From Rhodocyclaceae bacterium (GTDB taxonomy: Bacteria > Pseudomonadota > Gammaproteobacteria > Burkholderiales > Rhodocyclaceae): a DNA stretch of 64,000 nt. The stretch spans positions 124,001 through 188,000 of the forward strand of contig JAEUNM010000118.1 of assembly GCA_016791105.1 (NCBI GenBank), read 5' to 3'. Positions 20,001 to 28,042 of this stretch are shown in pieces (the stretch's first letter is position 1; every line of letters starts with the position of its first letter). Below the pieces are notes generated by a model. The model saw only the letters and a program-made list of their open reading frames with translations. It had not been told where the DNA came from and did no database searches. The translations under genes and the position numbers were made by a program.

Positions 20001-21851
20001 CGCCCGGCGATAGACCCATCCACTCCTGCCAGTATTGCCGGCCGCGTATGGCTGGATGCCAACCACGACCGCCTAGACAACGACGGCGCCGGCAGCGGCC
20101 GCGAAGGCTGGATAGTCGAACTATTATTGCCCAATGGCAGCGTCGCGGTGACCGCCGTCACCGACGCCAGCGGCAACTACGCCATGCCTTCGGTCATCCC
20201 GGGCAATGGCTATCGCATACGTTTCCGCCACCCGACCAATGGTGCGGTATTCGGCAACCCGGCACTATCCCCCAACGCGGCCGAGCGAGTGCCTGGCGAA
20301 ACCATCACGGCCGGTTACATCAGCAATCTGAACGTAGCGCCCGGGGCGAATATCGTCAAACAGAATTTGCCGCTCGACCCGAGCGGGGTCACCTATGACA
20401 GCACGACGCGCGCGCGCGTGGGCGGCGCCACCGTCACGCTGATCGGGCCGCCGGGGTTTGACCCGAATATCCACCTGATCGGCGGCGCGGCGAATCAGAC
20501 CCAGGTAACCGGGCCGGACGGCATTTATCAGTTCGTCCTGCTGCCCGGTGCGCCCGGCGATAACGGCGTTGCCGACACACCTGGCACCTACACACTAAGC
20601 ACCACCGCTCCCGCGGGCTATCTGCCGGGCACATCGCTGGTATTGCCACCCTGTGCGACAACGCTGAACGTAGGCGCTCCCCCGCCCGACCCCGCCCTGG
20701 TACAGACCAGCGACAACCCGCCGGCAGCAGGCGCCACCCGGCAGGATCCGGCCACCTGCCCAGGCGCATCGGCAGGACTGGGCATAGGCGCGGACAGCAC
20801 ACGCTACTACCTGAGCTTCGTGCTCACGACTAACGCCTCCGCCAATGTGGTGAATAACCACATTCCTTTCGATCCACTCACCGGCAACACCCTGGTGGTG
20901 ACTAAAACCACCCCGTTGGTAAATGTATCGCGTGGCGATCTGGTGCCCTACACGATTACCGCCGCCAATCGGCTCAACGCGGCCATAGGTGCCTCCAGCG
21001 TGCATGACCTGCTGCCGCCAGGCTTCAGATATCGCGCACACAGCGCCACGCTGGGGGGCATCGCGAACGAGCCGGTCGTGAATGGCCGCGACCTGGTGTG
21101 GAGCCCGGTCAGTTTCGCCGCGCGGGAAACCAAAATATTCAAACTTATCCTGGTGGTGGGCAGCGGCGTGGGTGAAGGCGAATACACCAACCAGGCCTAT
21201 ATCACGTCGAATAGCAACGGCCGTCAGATTTCAAATACCGCCGCGGCCACCGTGCGCGTGGTACCGGATGCCACCTTCGATTGCGCCGACATCATCGGCA
21301 AGGTATTCGACGACCGTAATGCCAATGGCTACCAGGACCAGGGCGAGCCAGGCCTGGCCGACGTGCGCCTCGCCACGCCGCGCGGACTGCTGGTCACGAC
21401 CGATGCGCAAGGACGTTTCCACGTGCCTTGCGCGGAAGTGCCAAACGCCGACCACGGCAGCAATTTCGTCATGAAACTGGACGAGCGCACCCTGCCGTCG
21501 GGTTATCGCGTCACCACCGAAAACCCGCGCGACGTGCGCGTAACCCGCGGCACCATGGTCAAGCTCAATTTCGGCGCCGCTCTGCACCGCGTGGTGCGCC
21601 TGCAAGTTGACGCGCGTGCATTCGAAGGTTCCGGCAACGAACTGGCCGCGGCCTGGCATGCGCAGCTCGCCAGCGTCATCCAACAATTACGCAAAGGCCC
21701 GTCGGTACTACGCCTCGCCTACCGCGCCGGCACCGCCGACGGCGATCTGGCCGAACCCCGACTGGCCACCCTGGCGCGCGAATTCCGGCGCCGGTGGGAC
21801 GACTTACCGGATTTATACAGCCTCGCGATCGAAACCGAGGTGGTGCGATGA
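14076..21851 (+). CDS. Giant secreted DUF11/SdrD-B-like repeat protein
   Basis: A 2,591-residue protein. A Sec signal peptide ends near LFVSAGMAARA. Residues ~36-1135 hold eight DUF11-type Ig-like repeats, each opening with a motif such as ADLVATKT or VDLIANKS and ending with DPSNNT-type Asn-rich strands. Residues ~1136-1980 hold seven SdrD/Cna-B-like beta-sandwich repeats (consensus VYVDANDNGLRDAGEPGIAG), then a diverged eighth. Near the end come another DUF11-like unit (~2272-2398), a last SdrD-like unit (VFDDRNANGYQDQGEPG) and a unique tail of ~85 residues. There is no LPXTG motif, autotransporter barrel or membrane anchor. Start chosen at ATG 14076 ahead of the signal peptide; TTG 14043 is an in-frame alternative. 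The stop overlaps the next ATG (ATGA), tying it to the outer-membrane partner. The role is probably extracellular adhesion or structure; this is inference. Confidence 0.9.
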   Translation: MGVSFARPLKALSIPNFLKVVLFALFVSAGMAARADVDLVVNNSDSVGGTLYDPVANGGTMKYEVRVANNGTTPATGVVLTDTLPANSTFVSAVPSQGSCNAPAGGTLTCNLGGLNGSGAATASVLITLQAAAQGIVHNIASAVANEPDADNTNDTNIDEATTITTGADLVATKTASSSPVPNGGILTYTLRVTNNGPDASSSLRVTDDLPTGFVVNGALPSGCGQAGQTVTCNVLSSIAAHTTLTLGTISGQVGASGGSTLTNAMSVQSTGSTPDPDTSNNTFTLDTPVSGGSDVRVTKSVSPFINTASSPGVVGGNYTFTLAVSYTGDDPQDLVLTDTVPAQLQITTASPFSQNGWNCSITGQTVTCTRASGGGGAGSAVSVGSVSIATTAISAGTTITNTANVSSSTPDPVSTNNSFTVSFNIITSASDLRANKTGPAGSVPAGGNFNWQISVANQGPNRFTGLLTMTDTVPIGVTVNSYTQSSSNFWSCAPAAPFTSSAGNNAITCTHTYTSGVPLAASTTISSPSVTINATAPVAGNYTNSMCVSSAASGANVPLLDPNSSNDCASHTATAKTGNQADVQVFKAASLATVPAGAVLTYTIEVVNAGPDATTNVTLTDSLASLINSNTSGVKPGLEALTLTANSASGASCASSVSSSTSIGVSCSFDTLPVCTRNSNCPVIQISIRPSATVINRTNTATAVSADIPDPNQTNNSASVTTTVTAGADMVATKVNTPNPVAAGTPLTYVLTAKNNGGPSTATNVTLTDTLPLDVTFVSATAAGGGTCATTPGAETTTTSANRTVQCSWASIGVGSQQTATLIVRPNTVTRGTVLTNSVTVASATGEVDPSNNTATSTATVTNPSVDLIANKSDNPDPTAVGDTVDYTLTATNNGPSTAETVQLVDTMPPTLLSFVSVTPPAGVNCPTLPAVGQIGGTLICDVGTLIANSSRSVVVRMLGTAAGIATNQLTVRSAESQAGLDSNTANNSVSENTTVREKADLEVVSKIATPATVALRRPFNYTIVVRNNGPGVGANTVVTDNLPAGLKLTGTPGVVVNSGSFSATTCTAAADLQSFSCNFGSVSNGAVATIAAPMIAVTAPAGGSYTNTATVATTSKDEVPANNSNSGPITVQSASIAGRVYLDSNLDSSAGAGEGLSGITVTLSGSTFDAQPVTLTTTTDASGNFSFAGLAASDAGGYTLVETQPGAHLDSKEVAGTSGGNVPALTDTGNSAQQNTIAAIILNDNTAATGYLFEEVPTPAISGIVYVDSDGNGHKDVGETTGIAGAVVTLSGTNPLGQSVSCSITTPASGVYAFTISNCPNLRPGANYTLSESLSGYANTGAEAGTGGGTASGAGVSPQTTTAITLNGTLTGYNFGHRQDVASIAGSVYVDANDNGLRDAGEPGIAGVTITLSGTSGGTTVTDASGAFGFSNLPPGTYTLTETQPAGFNDGRETAGTPDGTVDNSAFDATAAHNSISAIHLTAGSSATGHLFGERTPLGSLSGFVYEDRNNNGAKDAGEPGIAGVALALSGTNTLGQAVNTTATTAADGSYSFANLASAGAGGYTLVETHPAAYLDGKEAAGTAGGSAANTAFSSAAENNRITAIAFNAASGASGYLFGELQPATLAGAVYVDANANAARDAGEGLAGVSLRLTGTDDTGAAVDIQTSTGADGSYSFANLRPGNYVVTETQPAGYGNGATVAGSAGGTAGSDTVSAITLAQGASGTGYDFRETTASLSGSVYIDANDNAGKDAGEAGIAGVTITLTGTDTAGNAVSRTATTAADGSYSFTGLLAPNAAGYTLTETQPGGFNDGRETAGPPDGTVDNSAFDATAAHNSISAIHLTAGSSATGHLFGERRVAASLSGFVYLDNNDNGIREAGEPGIAGARIHLAGTDIDGNPVSRDATTAADGSYHFDNLPPSNAAGYLLTEDQPAGFNDGKDARGTAGGVLGNDRVSAISLAAAQNATGYTFGERPAIDPSTPASIAGRVWLDANHDRLDNDGAGSGREGWIVELLLPNGSVAVTAVTDASGNYAMPSVIPGNGYRIRFRHPTNGAVFGNPALSPNAAERVPGETITAGYISNLNVAPGANIVKQNLPLDPSGVTYDSTTRARVGGATVTLIGPPGFDPNIHLIGGAANQTQVTGPDGIYQFVLLPGAPGDNGVADTPGTYTLSTTAPAGYLPGTSLVLPPCATTLNVGAPPPDPALVQTSDNPPAAGATRQDPATCPGASAGLGIGADSTRYYLSFVLTTNASANVVNNHIPFDPLTGNTLVVTKTTPLVNVSRGDLVPYTITAANRLNAAIGASSVHDLLPPGFRYRAHSATLGGIANEPVVNGRDLVWSPVSFAARETKIFKLILVVGSGVGEGEYTNQAYITSNSNGRQISNTAAATVRVVPDATFDCADIIGKVFDDRNANGYQDQGEPGLADVRLATPRGLLVTTDAQGRFHVPCAEVPNADHGSNFVMKLDERTLPSGYRVTTENPRDVRVTRGTMVKLNFGAALHRVVRLQVDARAFEGSGNELAAAWHAQLASVIQQLRKGPSVLRLAYRAGTADGDLAEPRLATLAREFRRRWDDLPDLYSLAIETEVVR
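18421..18566 (+). repeat. Internal near-identical block, copy 1 (second copy at 19507-19652)
   Basis: About 146 bases inside the third SdrD-like repeat recur exactly 1,086 bases downstream inside the sixth, with only about three mismatches by eye (GT to CC near the start, G to A near the end). Other repeats of the same protein are much more diverged in DNA, so this pair looks like recent duplication or gene conversion. Confidence 0.85.
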
Positions 21852-24800
21852 AAGCGCGTCGCAGCCGCCTCGCCCAGGCCGTCAATCAGGCCCTGGCCTG
21901 CCTTGCCGCGAGCAGTGCCGGCGTCCATGCCGCCTGCCTGGATGGCGCGGGCCAGGACGTCGCCTGCACCGCTCCGCCCGGCAAAATGCTGGATAGTTCG
22001 CAGGTGCGCCGGGAGGACGTGCCCGCCTCGTCCGAACGCCAACTAAATGGCGTCGACGCCCCTTCCTCACTAAGCGTGGAGGAAATCCGCAGCATACGCG
22101 ATGCCGCGGCCAGCCTGCCGGCATCGCCCGCGCAAAGCACGGCGCGCATGCACGACATGCCGGAGCGCCCGCTATTCGCCTCGGGCGAAGCGCTGCTGGA
22201 ACCTGCCGCGCGCATGCAATTGGACGCACTGGCCGCCAGCCTCGCCGGCAAGGCCGATTTGCGCATACACGTGCGCGGCCACACTGATGACCAGCGCGTC
22301 GGCCGGCCCGAAACCTTGCGGCATTTTCCCGATAATCAGGCGCTGTCGGAAGCACGCGCGCTGGCCGTGGTGGCCTACCTGAAAGCACGCTTGAACCTGC
22401 CGGCGCAGGCATTCAGCGCGGATGGCCGTGCCGCCACCGAGCCGGTGGCGGACAATCGTGGCCAAGCCGGCCGCGCGCCCAACCGGCGCGTCGAAATTCA
22501 AGCCTGGTACCGCGATGCAAGCCCCGCGCCGGAACCGGCAGTGGAACGCCGCGTCACCATCAATCGCGATATTTGCGCCGGCGCAGATTCAAGCGACAGC
22601 CCCTTCGCACTGAGCGTGGATGGCCAGCGCGTGGCATTGACTGGCCTCGCAGCCGCCACATTGGCCGATGCAAGCACGACACCCTCGAACAGCATGCGCG
22701 CCGAAGCCGACCGCGAGCGCTGCGTGGACGTCGGCCTGGCCGAGCGCAAGCTGCAGGTCAAGTACGATCCGCTCAACAGCGCTCCGGCGCTCAACGCCTG
22801 GACCCTGACCGACGGCGTGGTGCGCGGCGAGGCGCTGCGCTTCGGGGCCTGGAGCAATTACAACGTATTCATCGAGCGCGCAGAAATCCGCCTGTTTGTG
22901 CCCGGACAATCGCGCGAATCGCCACCCTTCGCCAGCGTCCCCATCGCCATGGGCGGCAGCGCCAGCTGGCAGCCACTCGCGCCGGGCCAATTGCCTAACG
23001 CAGTGCATTATCTGTTGCGCGTCTATGACAAACAGGGACGCTTTGACGAAACCGCACTCAAGCAGGTGGTTATCGTCGAACGCCGGCGCGCCTTCGACGA
23101 CCTCGACAAAGCCGAGCGTGAAGCTTTGAAAGGCTATGGCGAAAACAGCCGCGAGCGCGCCAACATTCCGGTGTCCGGCGGCAGCATCACAGTGGCCGGC
23201 AGCCTGCCGGGGGGCAGCGTGCGGGCGCTGGGCGGCCAGTTGCCGGTGGACCCCGCCGGCCGCTACGCGGCGCGGCAAATCGTGCCCTACGGCACCACCA
23301 GCGTGGATGTGGAATTGACCGACGCCGCCGGCCGTAGCGAGCGCCTGCACCGCAACCTCGACATGCGCGCCTCGGACTGGTTTTTTACCGCCGTCGGCGA
23401 CCTCACATTCGGCCGCAATCAGGTCGCCGGCCCGGCCGCCGCCGTCAGCGCCGACAGCAGCCACTACACCGGAGACAACTATATCGACGGCCGTGCGGCT
23501 TTCTACCTGAAAGGCCGCACGCAAACCGGCTGGCTCATTACCAGTTCGATGGACACGCGCGAACAGCCGCTATCCGACCTGTTCTCCAATTTTTCCAGCA
23601 AAGATCCGCGCTATCTGTTGCGCCGCTTCGACCAGGACATTTATTACCCGGTATATGGCGACGACTCCACCATCCTGGACGACGCCCCCACCCAGGGCAA
23701 GTTCTACCTGAAAGCGGAACGAGGCGGCGCGCAATTCCTCTGGGGCAATTTCCAGACCGCCTGGACCGGTAATGAACTGACGCAATATTCGCGCGGCCTG
23801 TATGGCCTCAACGCACTGTGGCAATCCCCGACCGCCACGCCCTGGGGCGAAACCAGAACCCGCCTCAATGCGTTCGCGGCCGAGCCCGGCACCGTCGCCT
23901 CGCGCGAAGAATTCCGTGGCACCGGCGGCTCGCTGTACTACTTGCGCCACCTCGACATTACGCGCGGTTCCGAGCGGGTATGGGTGGAAGTGCGCGACGC
24001 CGATTCCGGCTTCGTGATCGAGCGCAAGCCCCTGCAGCCGGCGCAGGACTATGACCTGAATTACCTGCAGGGGCGCGTATTGCTGCGCGCGCCGCTGTCC
24101 TCTACCGGCGACTCGGGCAGTTTCATCCGCAGCGGCGCGGTGCCCGGCAATGCACTTTTCCTGGTCGTCACCTACGAGTACGCGCCCGGCCTTGCTTCGC
24201 TATCCGGCCTATCCACCGGCCTGCGCGCCAGCCACTGGCTCACCGACTGGTTGCGCATAGGCATGACCAGTTACCGCCAGGGCGACGACGGCGCCGATCA
24301 AACGCTGAAAGGCGTGGATATCACGCTACGCGCCAGTGCCGGCACTTTCGTGCGCATGGAAGCGGCGCGCTCCAATGGCGCCGGCACGGCTGCGCTGGGT
24401 TCGATTGACGGCGGCTTCGCCTTCGCGCAACAGAGCACGCCGGGCAATCGGGCCGATGCCCAGCGCGTCGAAGCACACGCCGACCTGCAGGATTTCACCT
24501 CCATCGTGCGCGGCACCATAGCCGCCTATTACGAACACCGCGATGCCGGCTATTCTGCGCCGGGGCAAATTGCCGCGTTTGGCGAAGCCACCACCCAGCA
24601 CGGCGCCGCTGCCAGCCTGTTGCTGGATGAAGTCACCAGTGTCGACCTGAAAGTGGACCAGCGCGACGCCACCAGCCAGGACATGCACGCCGAACAGATT
24701 GCCCTGCGCCGCCGCCTGGACGAGCACTGGACGCTCACCCTGGCGGCGCGCCACGACCTGCGCGACACGCACAACCCCGCACTGATCGCAAGCCCGCTGC

Positions 24801-26104
24801 TGGCCGAACAGGGCAGCCGCACCGACGTGCAGGCGCGCATGGACTACCGGCCCGACGGCAGCCCGCCGCCGCAGCCCCTGCAGCCATTGCCGCTAGACCC
24901 TGCGGCCGGCAACACGCCGTGGGATGTGTATGGCTATTTGCAGGGCACGGCGGAGCGCTCCGGCAGCCGCTCCGACAACGACAGAGCGGGCGTAGGCGGC
25001 AGTTGGCAAGCGACGCAAAGGCTGCGCCTGGGCGGCGAACTATCTGCCGGCGACGGCGGCCCGGCCGGAAAACTGTCGGGCGATTGGCGCGTCGATGATC
25101 GCAGCAACTATTACCTGGCTTACACGCAGGAAACCGAGCGCCCGGACGTGGCTTATCGCGGCCGTTTCGGCAACCTGATTACCGGTAGCCGCTACCGCGT
25201 AAGTGACCGCATGAGCCTGTTTGGCGAAACGCGCCTGGCGCACGGCACCGGGCCGGAAAGCTTCACCCAGGCCTATGGCGTGGACCTCGCGCCCAACGAC
25301 CGCTGGACCACCGGCTTCAAATTCGAAACCGGCCGCGTATCCGATCCGCTGGCCGGCGATCTGCGCCGGCAGGCCATAGGCGCCGCCGTTGCCTACAAGG
25401 ACGGCAGCACGAAATACGCCGGCAATCTGGAATTCCGCCACGAAACGGGCACCACCGGCAATCGCAACACCTGGCTCGCACGCAACAGCCTGGGGCACCA
25501 GCTGGACCCGGCCTGGCGCCTGCTGGGAAAATTCAATTTTTCCACCAGCACTTCCTCGCAAGGCGACTTTTTCGACGGCAATTTCAGCGAACTGGTGCTG
25601 GGCGCGGCTTACCGCCCCATTGATAATGACCGCTGGAACACCTTGGTCAAATACACCCGCTTCTATAACCTGCCCTCTCCCGGCCAGGTTAATGCGACAA
25701 ATACCGCGGTGCTCGACTATGCGCAAAAAAGCCAGGTGTTTTCGCTGGACACGATCTGGGATGCCACACCCTGGCTGTCCTTGGGCTTCAAATACGGTTT
25801 GCGCATCGGCGAACTGAAAGACCGCAAAGTGGGCGGCGAATGGTTCCAGAGCCGCGCCGATCTTGTCGCCGTACGCGCCGACTGGCACTTCGTGAAGCAA
25901 TGGGACGCCATGCTGGAACTGCGCAAACTGAACGCCCGCGAAGCCCAGGACGCCCGCGCCGGCGCCCTGATCGCGATTTACCGCCACGTGGAAAAACACG
26001 TGAAACTGGGTGCCGGTTACAACTTCACCACCTATTCCGACAACCTCACCGACCTGTCCTACCGCAGCCGCGGCTGGTTCATCAACATCCTCAGCACTTA
26101 CTGA
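21848..26104 (+). CDS. Large OmpA-domain outer-membrane beta-barrel protein, partner of the giant repeat protein
   Basis: A 1,418-residue protein whose ATG overlaps the stop of the preceding gene. A signal peptide ends near SSAGVHA. An OmpA-like peptidoglycan-binding domain occupies ~107-218 (VRGHTDDQRVG, then APNRRVEIQ). A middle region (~220-505) looks like soluble beta-rich periplasmic domains. From about residue 509 (WFFTAVGDLTFGRN) to the end, alternating amphipathic strands with girdle aromatics resemble a very large beta-barrel, ending in FINILSTY. The segment DYDLNYLQGRVLLRAP is typical of a family usually annotated only as OmpA-family proteins. I infer an outer-membrane anchor or export pore for the giant partner, held to the cell wall by the OmpA domain. 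The coupling and order support co-function; no experimental role is known to me. Confidence 0.88.
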   Translation: MKARRSRLAQAVNQALACLAASSAGVHAACLDGAGQDVACTAPPGKMLDSSQVRREDVPASSERQLNGVDAPSSLSVEEIRSIRDAAASLPASPAQSTARMHDMPERPLFASGEALLEPAARMQLDALAASLAGKADLRIHVRGHTDDQRVGRPETLRHFPDNQALSEARALAVVAYLKARLNLPAQAFSADGRAATEPVADNRGQAGRAPNRRVEIQAWYRDASPAPEPAVERRVTINRDICAGADSSDSPFALSVDGQRVALTGLAAATLADASTTPSNSMRAEADRERCVDVGLAERKLQVKYDPLNSAPALNAWTLTDGVVRGEALRFGAWSNYNVFIERAEIRLFVPGQSRESPPFASVPIAMGGSASWQPLAPGQLPNAVHYLLRVYDKQGRFDETALKQVVIVERRRAFDDLDKAEREALKGYGENSRERANIPVSGGSITVAGSLPGGSVRALGGQLPVDPAGRYAARQIVPYGTTSVDVELTDAAGRSERLHRNLDMRASDWFFTAVGDLTFGRNQVAGPAAAVSADSSHYTGDNYIDGRAAFYLKGRTQTGWLITSSMDTREQPLSDLFSNFSSKDPRYLLRRFDQDIYYPVYGDDSTILDDAPTQGKFYLKAERGGAQFLWGNFQTAWTGNELTQYSRGLYGLNALWQSPTATPWGETRTRLNAFAAEPGTVASREEFRGTGGSLYYLRHLDITRGSERVWVEVRDADSGFVIERKPLQPAQDYDLNYLQGRVLLRAPLSSTGDSGSFIRSGAVPGNALFLVVTYEYAPGLASLSGLSTGLRASHWLTDWLRIGMTSYRQGDDGADQTLKGVDITLRASAGTFVRMEAARSNGAGTAALGSIDGGFAFAQQSTPGNRADAQRVEAHADLQDFTSIVRGTIAAYYEHRDAGYSAPGQIAAFGEATTQHGAAASLLLDEVTSVDLKVDQRDATSQDMHAEQIALRRRLDEHWTLTLAARHDLRDTHNPALIASPLLAEQGSRTDVQARMDYRPDGSPPPQPLQPLPLDPAAGNTPWDVYGYLQGTAERSGSRSDNDRAGVGGSWQATQRLRLGGELSAGDGGPAGKLSGDWRVDDRSNYYLAYTQETERPDVAYRGRFGNLITGSRYRVSDRMSLFGETRLAHGTGPESFTQAYGVDLAPNDRWTTGFKFETGRVSDPLAGDLRRQAIGAAVAYKDGSTKYAGNLEFRHETGTTGNRNTWLARNSLGHQLDPAWRLLGKFNFSTSTSSQGDFFDGNFSELVLGAAYRPIDNDRWNTLVKYTRFYNLPSPGQVNATNTAVLDYAQKSQVFSLDTIWDATPWLSLGFKYGLRIGELKDRKVGGEWFQSRADLVAVRADWHFVKQWDAMLELRKLNAREAQDARAGALIAIYRHVEKHVKLGAGYNFTTYSDNLTDLSYRSRGWFINILSTY

Positions 26105-26110
26105 AGCCAA

Positions 26111-26197
26111 GTAGGTTGGGGTGAGCCCACGAACCCCAACAACTCACGGTTAATCGACCCGCCGAATGTTGGGGTTCCGTTCGTCACCCCAACCTAC
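26111..26197. repeat. Palindromic MITE/REP-like element, copy 1
   Basis: Outer inverted repeat GTAGGTTGGGGTGA / TCACCCCAACCTAC at the two ends, and a nested inner repeat GAACCCCAACA (26131-26141) / TGTTGGGGTTC (26167-26177). It begins seven bases after the stop of the barrel gene. It carries no gene. The same termini recur at 28043-28186. It may also act as a transcription terminator for the upstream pair. Confidence 0.85.
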
Positions 26198-26202
26198 GCG
26201 CC

Positions 26203-26261
26203 ATTCCGACAAGCTCACCGACCTGACCTACCGCAGCCGCGGCTGGTTCATCAACATCCTC
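26203..26261 (+). pseudogene. Duplicated 3' end of the barrel gene
   Basis: These 59 bases match 26034-26092, the last codons of the barrel gene (TYRSRGWFINIL), with two mismatches by eye. The copy lies immediately beyond the palindromic element, has no stop at the matching place and runs into unrelated sequence. It is either the scar of a local duplication linked to element insertion or the last trace of a deleted second barrel gene. Confidence 0.8.
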
Positions 26262-26575
26262 GACAATTCGCTGCGCGCCAGCAGCAGGTCGCGGTGCAAG
26301 GCCGGATCGCAATCGCAGGCCACGCGCGACTCGCCCAGGCGCGTGCCGTCGGGCGTCGGCTTGCCGCCATACGCAGTATGGAGCGGCAGCAGACACCCGC
26401 GCTGCCAGAACTCCGCCAAAGAGGAAAGCCAGACCTGCCGGCAGGCGCCCGCTCTTCATCCGACTCGGGCCGATTTCCCGTCACGGGCCACGAAGCGCCT
26501 GCCACGCTTTACCATACCCGACTTTCCGCGCCATCCCGATTCGGCGCAGACAAACCCACTACGGAAAAACACACC
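26262..26575. other. Gene-free leader region upstream of pyk
   Basis: About 310 bases after the duplicated barrel fragment. The pyk frame stays open through it without resembling pyruvate kinase. A minus-strand frame (26228-26419) encodes a plausible-looking Cys-containing segment but has no family match I recognise. The pyk promoter is expected here; I cannot place it. Confidence 0.4.
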
Positions 26576-27994
26576 ATGCACCGACTGCGCCACGCCAAAC
26601 TGGTTGCCACACTGGGTCCGGCCAGTTCTGACGCCGCCACCATACGCGCGCTTTTCGAAGCCGGGGCCGACGTATTTCGGCTCAATTTCAGTCACGGCAG
26701 CCACGCCGATCACAAGGCGCGCTTCGATCTGATCCGCGCCACGGAGCGTGAAGTCGGCCGCCCCATAGGCATACTTGCCGATTTGCAAGGCCCTAAACTG
26801 CGCGTCGGAAAATTCGCTCAGGGCCCGGTTCAACTCGAAGAAGGCGCAGCCTTCCGGCTCGATCTGGACGTAGACCTGCCCGGCGACGCGTGCCGGGTGT
26901 GCATGCCCCACCCGGAAATATTCCGTGCGCTGGTCGAAGGCACCGATCTGCTGCTCGACGACGGCCGCATACGGCTGAAGGTCGAGCGCTGCTCACCCAC
27001 ACACGCCGACACCCGCGTCATCGCGGGCGGTCCGCTCTCCGACCGCAAGGGCGTCAATGTGCCGGGCGTCGTGCTGCCGCTGTCGGCGCTGACCGACAAG
27101 GACCGCGCCGACCTCGATTACGCGCTCGGCCTGGGTGTCGATTGGGTGGCCTTGTCATTCGTGCAGCGCGCGGAGGACATCGTGGAAATAAAGCGCATCG
27201 TCGACGGCGCAGCCGGCATCGTCGCGAAACTCGAAAAGCCCTCGGCCATCGTGAGCCTGGAGGCCATCGTGCGGGAATCCGACGCCATCATGGTGGCGCG
27301 CGGCGATCTGGGCGTGGAAATGCCGCCGGAGCGCGTGCCGTCCATCCAGAAGCGCATCGTCCGCGCCTGCCGCAAGGCCGGCAAACCCGTCATCGTGGCC
27401 ACGCAAATGCTCGAATCCATGGTGAGCGCTCCGGTGCCCACGCGCGCCGAAGCGTCCGACGTGGCTGCCGCGATATACGACGGCGCCGACGCCGTCATGC
27501 TGTCGGCCGAGTCCGCCGCCGGCAAATACCCGCTGGAGGCCGTGCGGATGATGGACCGCATCATCGCCCGCACCGAAATCGATCCGTTTTACCGCGACGC
27601 CATCGACGCCGCGCGCAGCGGCCCGAAAGCCAACGCCGCCGACGCGATCGGCTCAGCCGTAAGCCAGATTTGCGCCGTCATGCACGTCGTGGCGACGGTG
27701 GCCTATACCAGCTCCGGCTATTCGGCACTGCGGCTCGCCCGCGAGCGCCCGCAAGCCCCCATCCTGGGCATGACCCCGCGCGCCGCCACCGCGCGCCGGC
27801 TCGCGCTGGCCTGGGGTGTACATGCCGTGCTGTGCGACGATGTAACCAACGTATCCGAAATGACCGACGTCGCATGCGAAACCGCCCGCCGCGAAGGATT
27901 CGGCGCATCCGGCCACACCGTGGTGATCGCCGCCGGCATGCCCTTCGGCGCCGCCGGCACCACCAACCTGCTGCGCATCGCGCAGATAAGCTGA
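26576..27994 (+). CDS. pyk: Pyruvate kinase
   Basis: A 472-residue glycolytic enzyme transferring phosphate from phosphoenolpyruvate to ADP. The N-terminus MHRLRHAKLVATLGPAS fits the family. Other signatures are FRLNFSHGS, ADLQGPKLRVG, the catalytic region IVAKLEKPSAI with the substrate Lys, the metal-binding segment MVARGDLGVEMP and the following ATQMLESM. The C-terminal allosteric domain is complete and full length for bacterial pyruvate kinases. The start at 26576 is chosen on homology; the preceding ribosome site (ACGGA) is weak. The gene is isolated and flanked on both sides by copies of the palindromic element. Confidence 0.96.
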   Translation: MHRLRHAKLVATLGPASSDAATIRALFEAGADVFRLNFSHGSHADHKARFDLIRATEREVGRPIGILADLQGPKLRVGKFAQGPVQLEEGAAFRLDLDVDLPGDACRVCMPHPEIFRALVEGTDLLLDDGRIRLKVERCSPTHADTRVIAGGPLSDRKGVNVPGVVLPLSALTDKDRADLDYALGLGVDWVALSFVQRAEDIVEIKRIVDGAAGIVAKLEKPSAIVSLEAIVRESDAIMVARGDLGVEMPPERVPSIQKRIVRACRKAGKPVIVATQMLESMVSAPVPTRAEASDVAAAIYDGADAVMLSAESAAGKYPLEAVRMMDRIIARTEIDPFYRDAIDAARSGPKANAADAIGSAVSQICAVMHVVATVAYTSSGYSALRLARERPQAPILGMTPRAATARRLALAWGVHAVLCDDVTNVSEMTDVACETARREGFGASGHTVVIAAGMPFGAAGTTNLLRIAQIS

Positions 27995-28042
27995 TACGCC
28001 GAGGCGCCCCCTGCAACAATTCGACGCCAATTGCATAATTGC

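Noticed and set aside
26228..26419. Minus-strand frame between the barrel duplicate and pyk
   Set aside because: The product looks protein-like in places (Cys-Asp-Cys segment) but spans the duplicated barrel end in antisense, has no ribosome site and matches no family I know.
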